Of a DNA stretch of 5,758 bases, positions 4,827 to 5,758 are shown piece by piece. The stretch is taken from the NCBI GenBank assembly GCA_024276335.1, contig JAJRXL010000459.1:1-5758 (forward strand), written 5' to 3'. The stretch is from Bacteroidota bacterium (GTDB taxonomy: Bacteria; Bacteroidota; Ignavibacteria; SZUA-365; JAADGX01). Below the pieces are notes generated by a model. That model saw nothing but the letters and a program-made list of their open reading frames with translations. It made no database searches and was not told the origin of the DNA. Each line of letters opens with the position of its first letter. Position 1 is the first letter of the stretch. A program made the translations under genes and the position numbers.

Positions 4827-5758
4827 ATGAAGCATCAACTGAGAGTGTTGATGTACGCGCTTTTCATCAGCCTCGTACCGTACCTGGCGCTGTCGCAAAA
4901 CTGCGTGACCTGCCACAAGATCAAGACGCCGAACATCGTCACCGACTGGCAAATCAGCAAGCACAGCAAAAACGACGTGACGTGCGACGTCTGCCACGGC
5001 GACGAGCACAACTCCCCCAAGAACATCAGCAAGGCGAAGATCCCCACGCCCGAAACCTGCGCCCAGTGCCACGAGGACCGGGTCGAGGAGTTCAAGAAGG
5101 GTAAGCACGCTTACGCCTGGGCGGCCATGAACGCCATGCCGACCATCCACTGGCAGCCCATGGAATTGATCCAGGGCATGAAAGGCTGCGGCGGCTGCCA
5201 CAAGATCGGTTTGAAAAGCGAAGAGGATATCAAGAAGCTGAAGGAAGATGGTTCGGGATACGGTCTGGCCTCGTGCGACGCCTGCCACACACGCCACACC
5301 TTTTCCCGCAAAGAGGCCCAACAACCCCAGGCCTGCCAGACCTGCCACATGGGTTTCGACCATCCGCAGTGGGAAATGTATTCCTCGTCCAAGCACGGCG
5401 TGCGTGCCCTGTTGAAGCAGCAGGGGATCTTGCCCGAAAACAGCGCGGCGCCTACCTGTCAAACCTGCCACATGCAGGATGGGAACCACGAAGTGCGGAC
5501 GGCCTGGGGATTCCTGGCGGTTCGCCTCCCCTTGCCCGAGGATAAGCAGTGGGCGGCGGACCAGGTCACCATCCTCCAGGGATTGGGCGTCCTCGATCCC
5601 GAAGGAAAGCCTACGGCCAGGCTCGACGTGGTGAAAGCGGCGGACGTGGCGCGCCTGACACAGGAGGACTGGCAGCGCGAGCGCGACAAGATGATCAAGA
5701 CGTGCAGCAAGTGCCACTCCTCGAAGTTTGCAAAAGGCGAGCTCCAGAAGGGCGACGA
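4827..5758 (+). CDS. Octaheme cytochrome c of the hydroxylamine oxidoreductase (HAO) family, C-terminus cut by window edge
   Basis: 310 codons are present. A Sec signal peptide is evident: basic start MKHQLR, hydrophobic 7-22, likely cleavage near ALS-Q (23-24), placing the protein in the periplasm. Eight CxxCH haem sites begin at Cys26, 53, 78, 121, 150, 170, 211 and 293; there is no CxxCK, which argues against NrfA-type nitrite reductases. Eight other histidines of the mature protein (46, 61, 94, 108, 157, 179, 190, 221) could serve as distal ligands; HAO needs seven because its catalytic haem 4 (here GCGGCH, 121-125) has an open site. The block SCDACHTRHTFS through CHMGFDHPQWEMYSSSKHG (149-191) is characteristic of HAO-like octahaem proteins. 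Members oxidise hydroxylamine or hydrazine, or run the reaction reductively from nitrite. The C-terminal region that carries the cross-linking tyrosine of oxidative HAO is outside the window, so direction cannot be assigned. It has its own spacer and promoter, apart from the M24 operon. Confidence 0.88.
   Translation, partial: MKHQLRVLMYALFISLVPYLALSQNCVTCHKIKTPNIVTDWQISKHSKNDVTCDVCHGDEHNSPKNISKAKIPTPETCAQCHEDRVEEFKKGKHAYAWAAMNAMPTIHWQPMELIQGMKGCGGCHKIGLKSEEDIKKLKEDGSGYGLASCDACHTRHTFSRKEAQQPQACQTCHMGFDHPQWEMYSSSKHGVRALLKQQGILPENSAAPTCQTCHMQDGNHEVRTAWGFLAVRLPLPEDKQWAADQVTILQGLGVLDPEGKPTARLDVVKAADVARLTQEDWQRERDKMIKTCSKCHSSKFAKGELQKGD

Noticed and set aside
4791..5717. Long minus-strand open frame (about 308 codons) opposite the cytochrome gene
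   Set aside because: It is the antisense of a clear eight-haem cytochrome with signal peptide and ribosome site; its repetitive hydrophobic/His/Gly/Val composition is what the reverse of CxxCH- and Lys/Asp-rich coding produces.
4827..5758. Cytochrome c nitrite reductase (NrfA) or octahaem nitrite reductase
   Set aside because: All eight motifs are CxxCH with no CxxCK, and the sequence around haems 5-7 matches the HAO family instead.
1..5758. CRISPR array, tRNA, rRNA or insertion sequence
   Set aside because: No regularly spaced repeats, cloverleaf-like sequence, rRNA sequence, transposase or terminal inverted repeats were seen.

Overview
The window looks like a moderately GC-rich chromosome of an anaerobic or microaerophilic bacterium. 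GC-rich coding regions are separated by AT-rich spacers. A respiratory octaheme cytochrome, a fragment-sized homologue of ferredoxin-dependent 2-oxoacid oxidoreductases and a multi-PAS regulator together fit a sulfate-reducing/syntrophic 'deltaproteobacterial' type organism or an uncultured relative. That placement is an inference; no rRNA or other marker gene is present.

Layout. (1) Positions 1-1211, minus strand: a protein of at least 403 residues with three tandem PAS-like sensory domains, cut at its C-terminus by the window edge, so its output domain is not seen. (2) Positions 1212-1387: an AT-rich divergent promoter region with a -24/-12 (sigma-54-like) match reading rightward and two small dyads. 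(3) Positions 1388-4523, plus strand: three tightly spaced genes that look like an operon. They encode an alpha/beta hydrolase with a complete Ser-Asp-His triad, a 376-residue protein matching only the N-terminal half (pyrimidine-binding domain plus domain II) of indolepyruvate:ferredoxin oxidoreductase alpha subunits, and an M24 (creatinase/Xaa-Pro peptidase fold) metallohydrolase with all five metal ligands. (4) Positions 4524-4826: a 303-nt spacer holding an AT-rich hairpin, a consensus TATAAT box set among ATCTA half-sites, and two overlapping GC-rich hairpins. (5) From 4827 to the window end, plus strand: an exported cytochrome with eight CxxCH haem motifs of the hydroxylamine oxidoreductase (HAO) family, cut at its C-terminus.

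How the parts may work together (inference): the PAS protein probably controls the divergent hydrolase/oxidoreductase-like/M24 operon, which reads as a small catabolic set acting on an ester- or amide-type compound and a keto acid. Its substrate cannot be named from sequence. The octaheme cytochrome is a separate transcription unit acting in the periplasm on nitrogen compounds (hydroxylamine/nitrite type chemistry) or as an electron carrier. The points most worth a second look are the oxidoreductase-like protein with no thiamine-pyrophosphate partner beside it, the direction in which the HAO-like cytochrome works, and the regulatory structures in the two spacers.
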